From: Isoetes taiwanensis
Taxonomy: Eukaryota > Streptophyta > Lycopodiopsida > Isoetales > Isoetaceae
Assembly (NCBI GenBank): GCA_021234155.1
Contig: JAJEKV010000241.1
Span: forward strand, 310,001-374,000
Direction of reading: 5' to 3'
Length of the DNA stretch: 64,000 nucleotides
In this document: piece by piece, positions 39,746 through 52,005 of the stretch
Position numbering within the stretch: the first letter of the stretch is position 1
How the letters are laid out: every line of letters begins with the position of its first letter
Made by a program: the position numbers and the translations under genes
Notes under the pieces: model-generated
Told to the model about the DNA's origin: nothing
Seen by the model: the letters and a program-made list of their open reading frames with translations, nothing else
Database searches by the model: none

Positions 39746-41499
39746 GTGACCTGTAACTTTTGCTCTGCACAGAATTGGCTTCCCACTTTCCATTCTGGAT
39801 TGTAGGGATATGCCACGTGGCGACACATAATTCATCTTTCGACAAAAAATGGGACCCAATTTCCATGTTGTACATTGGCTTTTCTTCTCTCATCAATTTC
39901 CTTCTTTTATTTTCTTTGAACCCACCCTCTGTCCCTTAATTAATGTTATATATATTGTTTATTGTTGTTGCGAGTGGTATGTGTGACCAACCTATACCTC
40001 AAAATGGTTTTGTTGCTTCGAATGCATGAATAGCCCATCTATTTTGGAGGATTATCTGACATATGCATTTAGTGTTTGTGATGTGCAAGTGTTAGGATGA
40101 CCGCACCTTTGGTTTTAGGGGATTTTTTTGGGGACGATTGTTCAAGCCACTTGTTGAGGGCTTATCACTAGGGTTTTCTTCCCAAAAACCTAGAAGGGCG
40201 AGGTTTTTTAATGCAGGTGATAATCGTTCATCGTCCAACATCTTCACTTTTTTTTTTTTTTTCAGCTCAGTTGTAGAGTTCTAACTTCATGTTACATTTT
40301 ATTTTTTATGTTATGGGTAGCTTGCAATGTGAAACTATCCACTCTCAACTAGTGTACCGAATCTGCTAAGATAAATGAACAAAATGCCTGTATGTGGAGT
40401 TTGTTGTTTTTTGTAAATCCATTGCTAGAATATCGAGTTTCCTTAAGGATTTTCATCATCTGCTTTTGTATATCAGCTTAAATTTCAGCTGGCATTGTAA
40501 ACATGGTAGTAGCATCATGGTCTTTCTAAACTCTATCCCAAAATTTTCACAAATATTTGTCAATCATTCAGGTAAATCATTCAGATAAATCCACAGAGTT
40601 TCAATTAAATTCATGGACATGTATTATTTATGATTTATAAGAAGATCAAACATTTTTCAAATATAACATACAACCATTGATATAAATTAAAATACATGAC
40701 AGCCATTGAGATTAATTAAATCCCCTTTGATCCCTCGTTGTTTTGGTGCATATTTGTACAAGGGATCCACCAGTTGGCTCAGACCTAGAGCGATCCGAAG
40801 CGTCAGGGCACGTGATCCATATGGCGCATATGGGTCTTTAGTAATGGTTGTTCTAAGGTTTCATCATATGTACATACATATTTTAAAGCCTCGTCTACCA
40901 GTGGGAAAATGCATCTAGGCCATACCAGGGCAGTGCCACTATACTCTCATTGACAAATAAGAACCATATGACCATGTCACTCATCCCCGCATCATAAATG
41001 CAAATGCAAGTCACTAGTCTCAAAAGCCTACAAAGAAACTGGAAATACGATCCTCGGAGTAGAGAGCAATTATGTAAACAAGTTAGAGATGGGTAAATAT
41101 GATATACAGATACAATAAAGCCCAACGACTAAGGCTCTAAGTCATCTAATGGAACCATATTCTAGGACATCCCTACAGTCATGCCCCATCACTCAAATTG
41201 GTGGAATGCTTCCTTGTGCCCATTATTTGATGAATGCTCTCACGTCGTCCATTGCATTAGAAATACCACTACTTGACCTCTATTAACGTGAAAGGACATG
41301 TATATTCATATTGTTGTTGTAGTTGTTATGCACAGTTACATTGTAGATTAAAAGATTTTATGTGTGTACCTCAACATCAAGTCGAGCTTATCCACACACT
41401 TTTAAAAGTAGTCCTTAGGTGGCACCTTACAATTTATGGCAGGTTATGCTTATGTTCATAAAAAAATAGTATAAATCACATGTTGACATGAGGAAAGTT

Positions 41500-41630
41500 A
41501 AAATAGATCACTGTTCCAAATGTTCTTTGTAAAGAGTTAGTATAAATCAAATGTTAAATGAGGAAAGTTGGTCATTGTTCCAAATGTTGAATGCGAAAAG
41601 TTGGTCATTGTTCCAAATGTTCTTTGTGCG
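41500..41630. repeat. Three short repeats of ttggtcattgttccaaatgtt
   Basis: Copies end near 41523, 41588 and 41621, the first with changes. Low-complexity local duplication. Confidence 0.6.
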
Positions 41631-41676
41631 GGCCTTTTTTTGAGAGATGAACCTCCTTCGATTAGGTGCATAGCTA

Positions 41677-41735
41677 GGGATCGAACCCAAGATCTCTTAC
41701 TTACAAACCAAATATTCTTCTATTGTGCTATCGAC
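41677..41735 (-). mobile_element. SINE-like B box with possible A box
   Basis: On the minus strand GGGTTCGATCCC (41677-41688) follows an A-box-like cgatagcacaatag (about 41718-41731). Order and spacing (about 40 bases) fit a tRNA-derived promoter. It may be a SINE or a relic of another repeat. Confidence 0.35.
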
Positions 41736-41828
41736 CCTTTTGATGTGCATTAGCACCCTTCAACTAAGTAATTCTTCATATATGCCCATTACACATGCTC
41801 CAATATTCCAACATCTCCCTAATGGGCA

Positions 41829-42530
41829 CACCAATCCATTCCAACATTCACCACAATCCACGTGCTTCCCTCCTTGGGCAACTCCACCAATGCAGGAGCT
41901 GTGGGCTTTCACTAGCCAAGCTTTGGTCATTCTTACCCTTACACCACAAAGAACTATTCCAGTGCAGTTGGGCACACTAATCCATTTCAGTCTTCACCAC
42001 AATCCATGTGCTTTCGTCCTTGGATGACTCCATCACTGCAAGAGCTTGGCTTTTACTAGTCAAGCTTTGCTCATTCTCACCCTACACTATTGAAACCTAT
42101 CCCAGTGCGGTTAAGCACACCAATCCATTTCAACCTTCAACACAATTCACGTGCTTCCCTCCTTGGGCAACTCCATTCCAGCCTTCTCCACAATCCACGT
42201 GCTTCCCTCCTTGGACAACTCCACCATTGCAAGAGCTTGGCTTTTACTAGTCAAGCTTTGCTCATTCTCACCCCTACACCACTGAAACCTATCCCATTGT
42301 GATTAAGCACACCAATCCATTTCAGCCTTCACCACAATCCACGTGCTTCCCTCCTGGACAACTCAATTCCAGCCTTCACCACAATCCATGTGTTTTCCTT
42401 CTTGGGCAACTCCATCCTGGTGTGATTAAGTTCCCTCCTGGGCAACTCAATTCCAGCCTTCACCACAATCCATGTGTTTTCTTTCTTGGGCAACTCCATC
42501 CTGGTGTGATTAAGTACCCTCTACTTGGAA
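41829..42530. repeat. Minisatellite, ~145-bp units with ~50-bp subrepeats
   Basis: Units start with caccaatcca at 41829, 41975, 42118 and 42310 (spacing 146, 143, 192). Each holds cacaatccacgtgcttccct and ctagtcaagctttgctcat. The 192-bp unit has an extra cttcaccacaatcc block, and the right end consists of shorter units repeated at about 42370-42420 and 42430-42510. Overlapping short frames are artefacts. Confidence 0.9.
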
Positions 42531-43889
42531 CCAATCCAGTCCATAAGGCATGCCATTAAGCTAATACTTCAATAGAAGCATGCCTCTAAATTGTTAAATG
42601 AGCCAGAATTAAGTGCTTTATTGTAATACAATGTAGTCAATTCAAGAGTAATTTCATCACATTAGAGAAAATAAATCGTTGTGATTTTGCAATATGTCCT
42701 CATGGACGCTGCCAATGTGGTATGACGTAAAAATACAATCTATCTATCTATTATGGAAGGTGAGTATATTACTTAATGTTTGCAAGGTATAGCGATCATG
42801 GCAAACCAAAGCAATGTGCAATGGTCATAATGTAATGTGTGTTCCAATGGCCATGCTACTACTGTTTGTATTTTGTGTAGCGGCTTTTTTTGCATTCTTT
42901 TTTCAATCCTATGGACGATCAGGAAAAAATAAGGAAATATCACATAGGGTTATTGATACTTTTAGCAAATCTCTTATTCTTAACAATGCAACCTTGAATC
43001 ATTTATAAACCATTTCTATATTTTGTTTTGCGGATTCGCTTTGAATATACGGATTTGTTATATTTATGTACAATCATTGGAATATCGAGTTAGATTGGAT
43101 GAAGCCATTCGTCAGGTGGAGGCAGAGGTCAAAAGCACTTCCCCAATTTGTTCCATCAAATGGTATGAGCTTACTCTCTACTGCTTACACGTAGTGGTCC
43201 TCTTGTTTGGCATTTTCAACATTTGTTTTTACCATTGGCTATGTAGGCATCCAAAAGAACCTGCAATATAAAACTGATTCATGCAACTTCAATTCAAAAA
43301 CAAATCTAAGAGCACTTATAGAATTTACCTTCTTATGTGAGGGTCTGGTGGATTTTTCATCATGTACCAGTTCATGAAATCCACAATGTGTTACAGTCCA
43401 AGGGCAAGTCGCGCTTAAAGCCTTGGGACCGGGAGTTGGTCTTGGAAGTGCCACCCGGTGGCCTGGGAACGCTCCAAGAGTCAGTTACTGCCTAGGTGCA
43501 GTGTTAGGTTAATTTTAAATGGCATTTCCTTCGTATCTTAATTTGATACTTTAATCTAAATGTTAAAGGAGTTCTTTTAGAAGACCTAATCATTGCATGT
43601 GGGGGTTCGCGTGGCGGAACCCCATTGGTTGCAGCTATTAAAAGGGGATTCATTCCCCTGTGAACGTGAATGGCAGCGAGGCTGCAGGATCTGCCTATAA
43701 AGGGCCGAATCCATTGATTAAGGGCTCGATTTTGGGGCTGAGAAAAAACCCAAAGCCTTTTCGGGGAGTTAATCTTAGCCCTGACATCAATATATAAAGG
43801 ATTGAAGATGCTTTGGAGAGGATCATCGATTCTTGAAGCAGAGCTTAGGAGTTTGATTCCTTCTATCCCTTTGTCGTTCTGCTGTGCTT
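42531..43889. other. Intergenic to possible U3 of the old LTR element
   Basis: No gene is supported. From about 43600 the sequence has LTR-like features: a GGGGTTCGC...GCGGAACCCC palindrome (43603-43624) and TATA-like words (tataaagg near 43697 and 43791). It has no match upstream of the 3' partner at 62214, so the LTR start is undefined. Confidence 0.35.
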
Positions 43890-44386
43890 TATCCTCAGTG
43901 ATTGATCAAAGATCAATCAGACCCAGTGTTGGGCAAAGTTTTTAAACCCAATCGGAAATTTTCCTACTCTTTCATCAAATAGCCGGATATTTTCAATTCC
44001 CAATCGGAAATTTGTATTACTCTTATACAAATATGCATAAAAATCTACCGGAATTTTTCCTGCAATGCGCTAACTCAACCGGAAATTCTTAGTTTCAACC
44101 GGAACAACCCTTCTCTACCCCGGAATTTGCCCAACAGTGATCAGACCTCCTTGAGGTATATTCAAAGACTTCGTGATAGTTCTGGAGCTTTTCCCATTGA
44201 TTGTGAGTTTACCCTAGTGTTGAGCAACAGTATTGATTCTTTTGATAAGAACTATTGAAGCTGGGCTTCAAACTAATCCCGGGGATTAGTGCGATTGTGT
44301 GTGTGGGAATTCCGGGCACTCAAGATTGCGCGGAGCTCTGGAAGTTCTAGTTAGCATAATCGATCCTACTTTTTTAGGTTGTAACA
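43890..44386 (+). mobile_element. Old LTR element, 5' LTR (right part)
   Basis: It matches 62214-62498 (for example cgtgatagttctggagcttt and aagaactattgaagctgg) with clear divergence, except for an inserted 216-bp element at 43924-44139. It ends TTGTAACA. A Met-tRNA primer site TGGTATCAGAG follows at 44390-44400. This is the outermost layer of the nested block. Confidence 0.75.
43916..44147. mobile_element. hAT-like miniature element with 8-bp target duplication
   Basis: The element at 43924-44139 (216 bp) starts CAGTGTTGGGCAAA and ends TTTGCCCAACAGTG. It is flanked by exact copies of ATCAGACC (43916-43923 and 44140-44147). Eight-bp duplications and CA(G/C)TG ends are typical of hAT elements. 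The matching 3' LTR at 62230-62250 lacks it. Internal cggaaatt words are repeated. No coding capacity. Confidence 0.9.
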
Positions 44387-44389
44387 ATT

Positions 44390-44400
44390 TGGTATCAGAG
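44390..44400 (+). promoter_or_regulatory. Primer-binding site of the old LTR element
   Basis: TGGTATCAGAG, complementary to the 3' end of initiator tRNA-Met, three bases after the LTR end. Confidence 0.75.
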
Positions 44401-44759
44401 GTAAGTTGCACTCTTCCATTGGGATCCTCTATGGCAATTACCTATGTTAGTTATGCTGCAGAATATGTTGGAGTTGTAATTTCCGTTTATACCATGGGAA
44501 TATTGTGATCACCATGTATACCCTGGTGATGTTGAAATTATCATCCGTATCATCGTAATACTGCAACTCTATATTGTCACTTCCCGTATTAAATAGGTAT
44601 TCAGGATTAATTTGCAGCTTTGTAAGGATGTGTTAGCAATTTAACTCTGACCTGATGGTCATAGGACCATGAAGAGCATGGTCTTGAAATACTAAAAAGT
44701 GAATATTAGGAAGGTGTATATAAAAGCCTTGTTGCTTATATATCTTGTCGTGATCTAAG
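44401..44759 (+). other. Internal non-coding part of the old LTR element
   Basis: No coding region. It continues after the nested block at 60907. Confidence 0.5.
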
Positions 44760-44934
44760 TCATGCTTGCTCATATGAAGGAGGCCCTTCTGAACAAAAAG
44801 AACATCCAACGCACGTTGGAGGTTCCTCAAGGCAGGAGGAGTTTCCCCCTCTTCCCTCGAACAAGCCTGGGATACCTTTTTCTTCAACCACACCGCATGT
44901 CTCGACCTCTACACCTTGGAGGTCTTCTGGCACA

Positions 44935-45786
44935 GTGGCAAGGGTTACAAGTGTCCGCTTCTCTGAGTGGCTATGTAAAGGTGTGTCATCTCCAGCCACT
45001 TCATTTCGTGTCTCAGAGGCCATTGCCACCATGGTGGACAATAATAAGAAAGAAGTTGCATCTTATCTTCAGCAGTTGCAGGCCAAGCAGGACTCCATGG
45101 ATAGTTTGTTACCACCTGCTGAAATTTTTTATGAGGTTCAGGAGTGCAGGTCAACCTTTGAGCGTTTTGGGGCCCCTGTGGTGCAGATCAGTCATGAGAC
45201 TCACTGTCGTCATGTGGAGCAATTAGTTGCATGCTCTGTTGTTTGTTACTTCACTGCCCCCTTCTTGGATCTGAAGCGCGTGGGATCTTGGTTATCTGGG
45301 CATCTACACAAATTAGGGCTTCCTGCGTATCAATCCATCAAGCTCGTCGCCAAAGATCAACGTTGTTTTCACCTGATGTTTGAGTCTCCTGAGCCGGTGG
45401 CTCAGCTCATAGAACGAGGTGTTGATCCTCTGTGGAAACATTTCTTGTTGTATCAACAGTATATTCCTGGCTCTTCTCCAAGTAAGCCAGATGCCTTACG
45501 TGCCCCATTCTGGATTGCTATTGAAGATTTTCCTCCAGAGTTTCAGGATGCTGAGTTCATTTCTGTCATTGCTAGTGAGATTGGGCTTTACCTGCAACGT
45601 GCTATAACCAATGGCATTACTAAGATTTGTGTAGCACGCCCCATTCATCGTGATCTGCCTCAGACAATTGTTGTTCAAAGTGGACCCATGTTCTTTCCAT
45701 TCAAGCTACGATTGTTAAATGGCTCAGAGCTGGCTCTCATGTTCCCCGAGGCTCCTCTCTTTGCTCAGTGTCATAAGTCTTATTAG
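44935..45786 (+). CDS. Retroposon protein with DUF4283-like domain
   Basis: A 283-codon frame. The central part (FWIAIEDFPPEFQDAEFISV, then IGLYLQRAITNG and LPQTIVVQSG) resembles the DUF4283-type domain at the start of plant LINE ORF1 and related proteins, thought to act in nucleic-acid binding. An in-frame TAG ends it at 45784-45786. The same frame reads on in Pro/Ser-rich sequence to TAG at 46156-46158 (part of it 45844-46158), so this stop may be a mutation. No zinc knuckle or reverse transcriptase is present. Confidence 0.6.
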   Translation: MARVTSVRFSEWLCKGVSSPATSFRVSEAIATMVDNNKKEVASYLQQLQAKQDSMDSLLPPAEIFYEVQECRSTFERFGAPVVQISHETHCRHVEQLVACSVVCYFTAPFLDLKRVGSWLSGHLHKLGLPAYQSIKLVAKDQRCFHLMFESPEPVAQLIERGVDPLWKHFLLYQQYIPGSSPSKPDALRAPFWIAIEDFPPEFQDAEFISVIASEIGLYLQRAITNGITKICVARPIHRDLPQTIVVQSGPMFFPFKLRLLNGSELALMFPEAPLFAQCHKSY

Positions 45787-46211
45787 CAGGCTCCTCCAGT
45801 TGCCTCTGCCACAAATCCTACTCCTAGCTCTGCTCCTTCTTCAATGGATGTCTCTCGTCCCCCTGTGACTTCCTCTACATCTATTCCAGCTGCTGGTCCC
45901 ACGCCTCTGCTGCTGGATCAACAGAGGCAAAGGTTGGATGAAATTCAGAGGTCGCAAGAGCAAATTGAAGAGGTTTGTGGGCGGTACATGGACATTGATC
46001 ATCGTGGTGCCCACCCTCCACCTAAACATCCACCTGCTCTTCATCAACCTCGAAAGTTAGCTAAGGGTTGTAACACCTCTGCATCCCAGCTCTCCTCAGC
46101 ACTTGCTATACATGATTCTGCTCCTTCTGTTGCATGTGGTCGCTTTGCCCCACTTTAGTGGGCTGACTTGGTTGAAGATAATACTGTTCTGTCGAAGGCC
46201 CAAGTTACATC

Positions 46212-46576
46212 TGTTGGGAATAAACTTGAGTTATCATACATGTCTAGAGGGTTCTTCAGAGAAATCCAGGAGAAGGTCACAGAATCAAACAGGTCTACAG
46301 TTGCAGAGATATCCATGGATAAAGTCTTGAACTAAGGTATGATATTGTGCTAAGTTTATTTTATTAACTTAGCCTATTCCAATGGTTCAAAAGAGCCGAT
46401 TCTTGTTCTCATGAATGTGGGATAAATGATAGTATTTTCTGGAGGGAACGAGGCCGACCGATCCGGCACCGAACACCGAATGTGATTGCTAACCGATCGG
46501 ATTTGCCTCCTTTAAATAGTGATGAAGATTAGATGCAGAGGAGGACCGGAAGCAGATTGATTCTGTAGGGGGAAAC
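46212..46576 (+). mobile_element. Copia 5' LTR, left part
   Basis: Starts TGTTGGGAATAAACTTG. Interrupted after gggggaaac by the gypsy element. Confidence 0.95.
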
Positions 46577-48478
46577 TGTGACGCTCCCTGCTGGATATAC
46601 GGCGACCGGCCGTACACTCGGCAGGAAATCCCCCGTCCGGCTCAACAACCGCACAGGCCCTTCGTCTACCCCGCACTCTAAGGTGACCCTAGTGCGGGGA
46701 GGGGACACGAAGGTGTCTTGCGCGCCCTTTCCCTATGGGCTCCTATAACAGCGGAAGCGATAAACAAGTCAGAACTAGCATCAAAACATACAAATACTAC
46801 CTCAAAGGGTAGTCCATCACACATATACCAATGCAAGGATGATAATCATAAACCGTAAAACATGAGAGCTCCTACCCAGGCTCAGACTCGTAAGGAGGAC
46901 AACTGACCGGCTAGGCCTCAAGATAGAGCAGACCGAATCATGGCAATGGCGAGGGCTGGCATAAGACAATGGCTAGGGTTGACCACTCCATCCGCCCCTC
47001 CTGTGCATACTTTGCAGATGGGCTAAATCAGGCGCTGGCGTGTCTCTAGCCTTCCGGATACGCAATCCCTTGGCATCACCCATCAGGACTACTCCAGGTT
47101 GCATCTCCCTGGTCCGACGAGGCAGGAAGGGTTGCATCTCCCCTTCCCAGGGTCTAGAAGTTCCGTGGGCGGCTAGAGAATCGTGGCGACACACGATTCG
47201 TACCCGACTTAACCCCCCAAAACGAGAGCCAAGCCGACACTTGCAGCTCTCGACAGGCAGGGCGGCACCGAGGTCGATCGAACAACTCATCCCCGCCAAG
47301 ACCTGAACCCAAACGATAAATCCAAGAACTCCAATACGCCGTTAGAGTTCACTCTCTTCTCCTTCGACTGATGGTCGGCATCGGATTTCAGTTCTCTATT
47401 TCACTCCCTGTTCTAGAGTTCTTTTCACCTTTCCCTCACGGTACTCGTGCGCTATCGGTCATTGAGGAAGACTTAGGCTTAGAGGGCGGTCCCCCTTGCT
47501 TGTTGCGATATTCAAACACGGTATCCGCGTTTTACTGTTTGGGATCGGACCCATGCTCGGCCCTCACGAAGTGACCGACCATAAGCCTAGCCCACTATGG
47601 GATCCCCCGAAGCCCCCACTCGGCAGGGATCCTCCCTCCACATTGCTTCTAGCCCCGTTGTGTGGTGCTGAGTCACATCATAGCCCCAATAGCCTGGTGG
47701 GCTCCTATGCACAGGCCGCAACTAATAGGAACTAAGGGATCTACTCTAGGAGCATACTACATATGGCCCTAGGTCTCTACCCCCCTTCCCAATACAAGAG
47801 GAGCAAACATGATCAACCATCATCACATAATCATCATATCATGAGAATAATCATAAGAACATCTAAACCTAATCATACAAATCTAACTAATGGTTAGGGT
47901 TGATTGATTAGGGTTCAGGATGATGAATACGGGTTCTAGGATGGCTCTACCCTAGATACAAGATACTAGCACATCTGGAATGCTAATTCCAGATGAACTA
48001 TCATAACTACTACCCTATATACCTGCTCCCGAAGCTCTCCCTCCAGATCCGGGTGTCTCCATGGTCTTCGACTCACGTAATGCTGCTCTTGCTCCAAGAA
48101 CGGGTCTACCCTACGGGGGCTGCTGCACCAATCTATGCCACAGCAAACGATGTTCGAAACGGGGTTTCGAACGAGTAGATGAGTCTCTGGGAGCTAGGGC
48201 TGGAAAGAGGCCTAGGGTTAGGGTTTCCACTAATATAAGTTAGGTCCACCTAGGATGCCACGTGGCACCAATAAAGTGAGTCCTGTGTGGCGGGTGCCCA
48301 ATAGGTTAAGGCCACGTGGAAAATGGTCTTAACCTATGGTTGGCTAAGTTATGCGAATAACTTAGTCATGCCCCTTAGTGCCACAATCCATGGTATACAA
48401 GACTATGAACTTAGGCTTGTATAGTGACGGGTCCAGGAATATACGTATTTATGGCGTATATTCCCCTGGAACGTCACA
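46577..48478 (-). mobile_element. Gypsy 3' LTR (left)
   Basis: 1,902 bp. The part 47546-48478 matches the right LTR (54663-55595) at high identity, and 47212-47271 matches 54592-54651. The stretch 46577-47211 is not found in the right LTR. It contains a ccccgcact...agtgcgggg hairpin (about 46669-46697) and the cagcggaagcgataaac motif often seen in plant gypsy LTRs. It contains an rRNA-like insert. Confidence 0.85.
47333..47545 (-). rRNA. Organelle-type large-subunit rRNA fragment in the LTR
   Basis: On the minus strand it reads through hallmark 23S-like words: accgtgtttgaatat, gggggaccgccctctaagcc, atgaccgatagcg, taccgtgagggaaaggtgaa followed by aagaac, cagggagtgaaatag, and ctctaacggcgta at the end. 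These follow the order of bacterial and organellar LSU rRNA. The wording is nearest to my memory of plant mitochondrial 26S rRNA. It is a fragment, not a functional gene, and is absent from the right LTR. Confidence 0.75.
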
Positions 48479-48496
48479 TTCTCCCCCCCTTAGGAC
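48479..48496 (-). promoter_or_regulatory. Gypsy polypurine tract
   Basis: On the minus strand taaggggggggagaa-like purines abut the 3' LTR, the standard place for plus-strand priming. Confidence 0.75.
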
Positions 48497-49340
48497 AATG
48501 CTGTCCTCAGCATTGCGCTAAGGTGACGAACCTACCTTATGCCTGCAAAAGAAACAACATAGCATACACTTTAATTTAATTTACGATCAACTTTTATTAG
48601 TTAAGAGTCAAAATTTAGGCTATATTTGTACCTATACAAAATTATATAGCCTTAACAAGGTTATTTCTTACAATAATTCAAGATATTATTATAAGAGTTA
48701 TTAGGGTTCATAATCTAGATTATGGCTCCCCCTATCTTCTCGTAATGCGCTCCTCATTAATGCCCGCCTTTTACTTGCCTGCACAAGGAACACATTACGT
48801 TAGTTTAATTAATAAATTGTGGTTTTAGGGGACCACCCCCTTTACCTCCTTGAGCCGAACTACTGGCTCAAGGTTGTTCTACTACCTTGCACAAGATCAT
48901 GGCCCTTTCGGATTTGAGCTTAAGGATCATTTAAGATGCTCCTGTCATCGCCCATGATCAAGTGCTACCTCGTACACGATCGCCCCGATCGAGTACACCC
49001 CAGTGCATCATGCTCCCAAGGGTTTTAAGCTAGGGAACGTCTCACGATCCCATCATTGCGCATGATCACTTGAACTTCATCATGACCCTCCTACGGCCAG
49101 GTGTGCGTCCCCCGCATCGTGGCATAGAGATCATCCGATCGATGTCCCATCATCGCCCACCATGCCTCATTCCTCACTCACATGACCCTAATGGTCATGC
49201 GCGCCTCTTGGTGCATGTGGCCTAGAGAATGCCCTAAAGGCATATCCCATCATCGCCCACACGATCCAAGATTCTGGCACATACATCCTACTAGCTAGAA
49301 TGCATGCGCCAGGGTCAAGGCTAACTAACAAGCATACTAG
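48497..49340 (-). other. Gypsy 3' untranslated region
   Basis: About 840 bp without coding sequence. The right half repeats words like cccatcatcgcccac (about 48940-49265) four times with drift. Confidence 0.6.
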
Positions 49341-49852
49341 CTAACCACCTGGCAAGTCGGGGTCGACTAAGTCGGAGACGACTCGCCCATCAAACTCCTT
49401 CATAAACTCTGGGTATTGCTTCTCCAAATCTTGCTTCAATACCCATGTCGCGTCTTCCATGGGTAAGTGCTTCCACTTAACCAAATATTGGAGGAACTGA
49501 GACCTCCTAGTCTTCTTGAATGACTTATCAAGAAGTAATTCAGGCATGATTTCTACTTGCTCCTCCGTCATTTCCAACAAAGTTTGTAGGCTTGGGAGCC
49601 CACTCTTTCCAAAATCTTGAACGGGCCAGCCCACCTAGGGGCAAGCTTCTTGCAACTCCCAATTCGAAGCTTAGCTTGCTTGACCTTGATCTTCAACCAG
49701 ACGCTATCGCCTACCTTAAACTCTCTTACGGTCCTGTGCCTGTCGGCCACACTCTTCTGCCGACTTCTTGCTGCCAATAAGTAACCCCTTACTTCTTCCA
49801 CCAGCTGCTGCATATCCCCTAACATCTGCTGGGATACTTCAACCTTCGACAC
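49341..49852 (-). pseudogene. Gypsy integrase C-terminus and chromodomain
   Basis: Two overlapping frames. Complement 49568-49852 has the integrase tail (KVGDSVWLKI, LAPRWAGPFKILERVGSQAY). Complement 49341-49634 has a chromodomain-like end (FLQYLVKWKHLPMEDATWV). A frame change near 49600 separates them. The chromodomain directs chromovirus integration to marked chromatin. Confidence 0.85.
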
Positions 49853-52005
49853 GGGATTGTGCTAGGTATCCGGGGTTAGGCACTGGTACCCGTAATTTAC
49901 CATGAAAGGAGACATCCGAGATGACTCTGTTTTGGCACTATTGTAGGCTTAATTCCACCAAGTGGATGTACTCATCCCACTTGGACTGCTTGTTCCACAC
50001 ATAGCTTCAAGCATGTCTTCAATGATTCGATTCGTCCTCTCCTCCGTCGGCCATCTGTTTGGGGATGATATGCCGTGCTCATGGAGAGCTTTGGCCCGAA
50101 TGGTGCTAAAGAGATCCTGCCAAAAGGCACTCATAAACTTAGAATCTCTATCAGATATTATCTCCCGAGGCATGCCATGGAGTCTAAAAATCTCCCTTAC
50201 AAATAACTTGGCAGTATCTAATGCGGTGTCAGTAGTCTTGCAAGGCACAAAGTGTGCCATCTTAGATAACTTGTCTACGACAACCATCAATGCATCCTTG
50301 CCTCGAAGAGTTCTAGGGAGTCCTGTGATGAAATCCATGCTTATGACCTCCCACTTCGCATTTGGCACTCCCAATGGCTCTAAAGCACCTGGAATCCGAA
50401 GTTGCTCCGCTTTGGTCTGCTGACACAACTGGCAATCCCGAATATATGCAGCTATCTGCCTCTTCATTCCTGGCCAGAAGTAACTACTTCGAATCTTGAA
50501 ATAGGTCTTCATGAAGCCCGCATGCCCTGCTATTGGGCTGTTGTGTGTGTCGTGGAGAATTAGCTTCCTTACCCCTGATGACTCGGGCACACACAACTTA
50601 TGCTTGTGATACAATAGGTTGCCTTCCTTCTTATAATACTTGAAGGCTTCCCGTTCTTTATCTGTTCTGGCTTCCCTCGAGAGGCTTTCCCATACCTCCA
50701 TGAAGTCCACATCCGTTGGCAAGGACTCCTCAATCTTCTTGCCAAACTCACTAGAAAGAGTGGAAATCGCATTACAATGCGTCCTTGTCTGAAATGGTCT
50801 CCTAGAGAGGGCATCTGCCACAACATTAAGCTTGTCGGGCTTATATATAATATCAAATTCATACTCCTCAAGAAATTCCATCCACCTCCTTTGCCTTAAG
50901 TTGAGGAGTGGCTGGGTGAAAAGATACTGAAGGCTCTGGTGATCAGTATCTAGCTGAAACTTCCTCCCCAGCAAATAATGCCTCCATATCCTTAACGCCC
51001 TGACAATGGCTAGCAGCTCCTGATCATGGATTGGATAGCGTTGCTCGGCGTCGTTCATCTTCTTCGAGTCATAGGCGACTACCCTTCCTTCTTGCATCAG
51101 GACTGCCCCTGTTGCTATCTTGCTTGCATCCGTTGCTATCAACTTATCTTTACTCGGATCCGGGAGAACAAGCACTGGCGCTGTTGTTAAGGCCTCCTTA
51201 AGCTTCTCAAAGGAAGCTTGGACTTTCTCTAACCAATGGCTATTCCAATCCTTAATCTTCTTGGCCTTGGTGAGGTCCGACAAAGGGGACACCCACTTAG
51301 CAAAGTCCTTCACGAACTTTCTGTAATATCCCGCCAACCCGAGAAAGCTTCTTACTTCTGCCACATTCCTTGGAGCTGGCCAATCAACTATTGCCTCAAT
51401 CTTAGATGGATCTGTAGAGATTCCTTCGGATGTTACCACATGCCCCAAATATTCCACTCGGCCTGTTGCAAAGTGGCACTTGGAGAGCTTCCCATACAAC
51501 CGATGACGTCTCAACTTTTCCAACACTTTCCTCAGATGCTGACAATGCTCTTCAATGGACTTGCTGTAGATTAGAATGTCGTCGAAGAAGACAATAACAA
51601 ACTCATCCAAGAAATCCCTGAAGATGTCGTTCATGAGGCGCATAAACGTTGCTGGAGCGTTCGACAATCCAAAGGGCATTACTGTAAACTCAAAATGACC
51701 ATACCGCGTTCTAAAAGCGGTCTTATGGATATCCTCTTCTTTTATTCTTATCTGGTGGTACCCTGACCTCAAATCAATTTTAGAGAATACCTTTGCTCCT
51801 TGTAACTGGTCCATTAAATCATCTGCCCTTGGCAATGCATACTTATTCTTTATAAATGCGCTTGTTGAGTCGGGCGATAGTCTATGCACATTCTTAAGCT
51901 CCCATCTTTCTTCTTCACAAAGAGTATAGGTGCTCCGAAAGGAGACACACTTGCTCTAATAAAACCAAGCTCAAGCAATTCCTGGAGCTGCTTCTTGAGC
52001 TCGAT
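49853..52005 (-). pseudogene. Gypsy reverse transcriptase, RNase H and integrase
   Basis: Complement 51870-52005 in a separate frame holds the RT start ([20 protein letters not shown], then RMCIDYR). From 51889 to 49949 a 646-codon frame has [30 protein letters not shown] (about 51575), RNase H ([17 protein letters not shown]), integrase zinc finger (HAGFMKTY ... CQLCQQTK), SMDFITGLP and SDRDSKFMS. The Glu block ([12 protein letters not shown]) follows a local frame disturbance near 50060. The frame is lost near 49950. Confidence 0.9.

Noticed and set aside
41725-42559. Several overlapping Pro/Ser-rich short frames
   Set aside because: They follow the minisatellite units and change frame from unit to unit.
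47333-47545. Functional rRNA gene
   Set aside because: Only about 210 bases of a 23S-like gene, embedded in an LTR and bounded by unrelated sequence.
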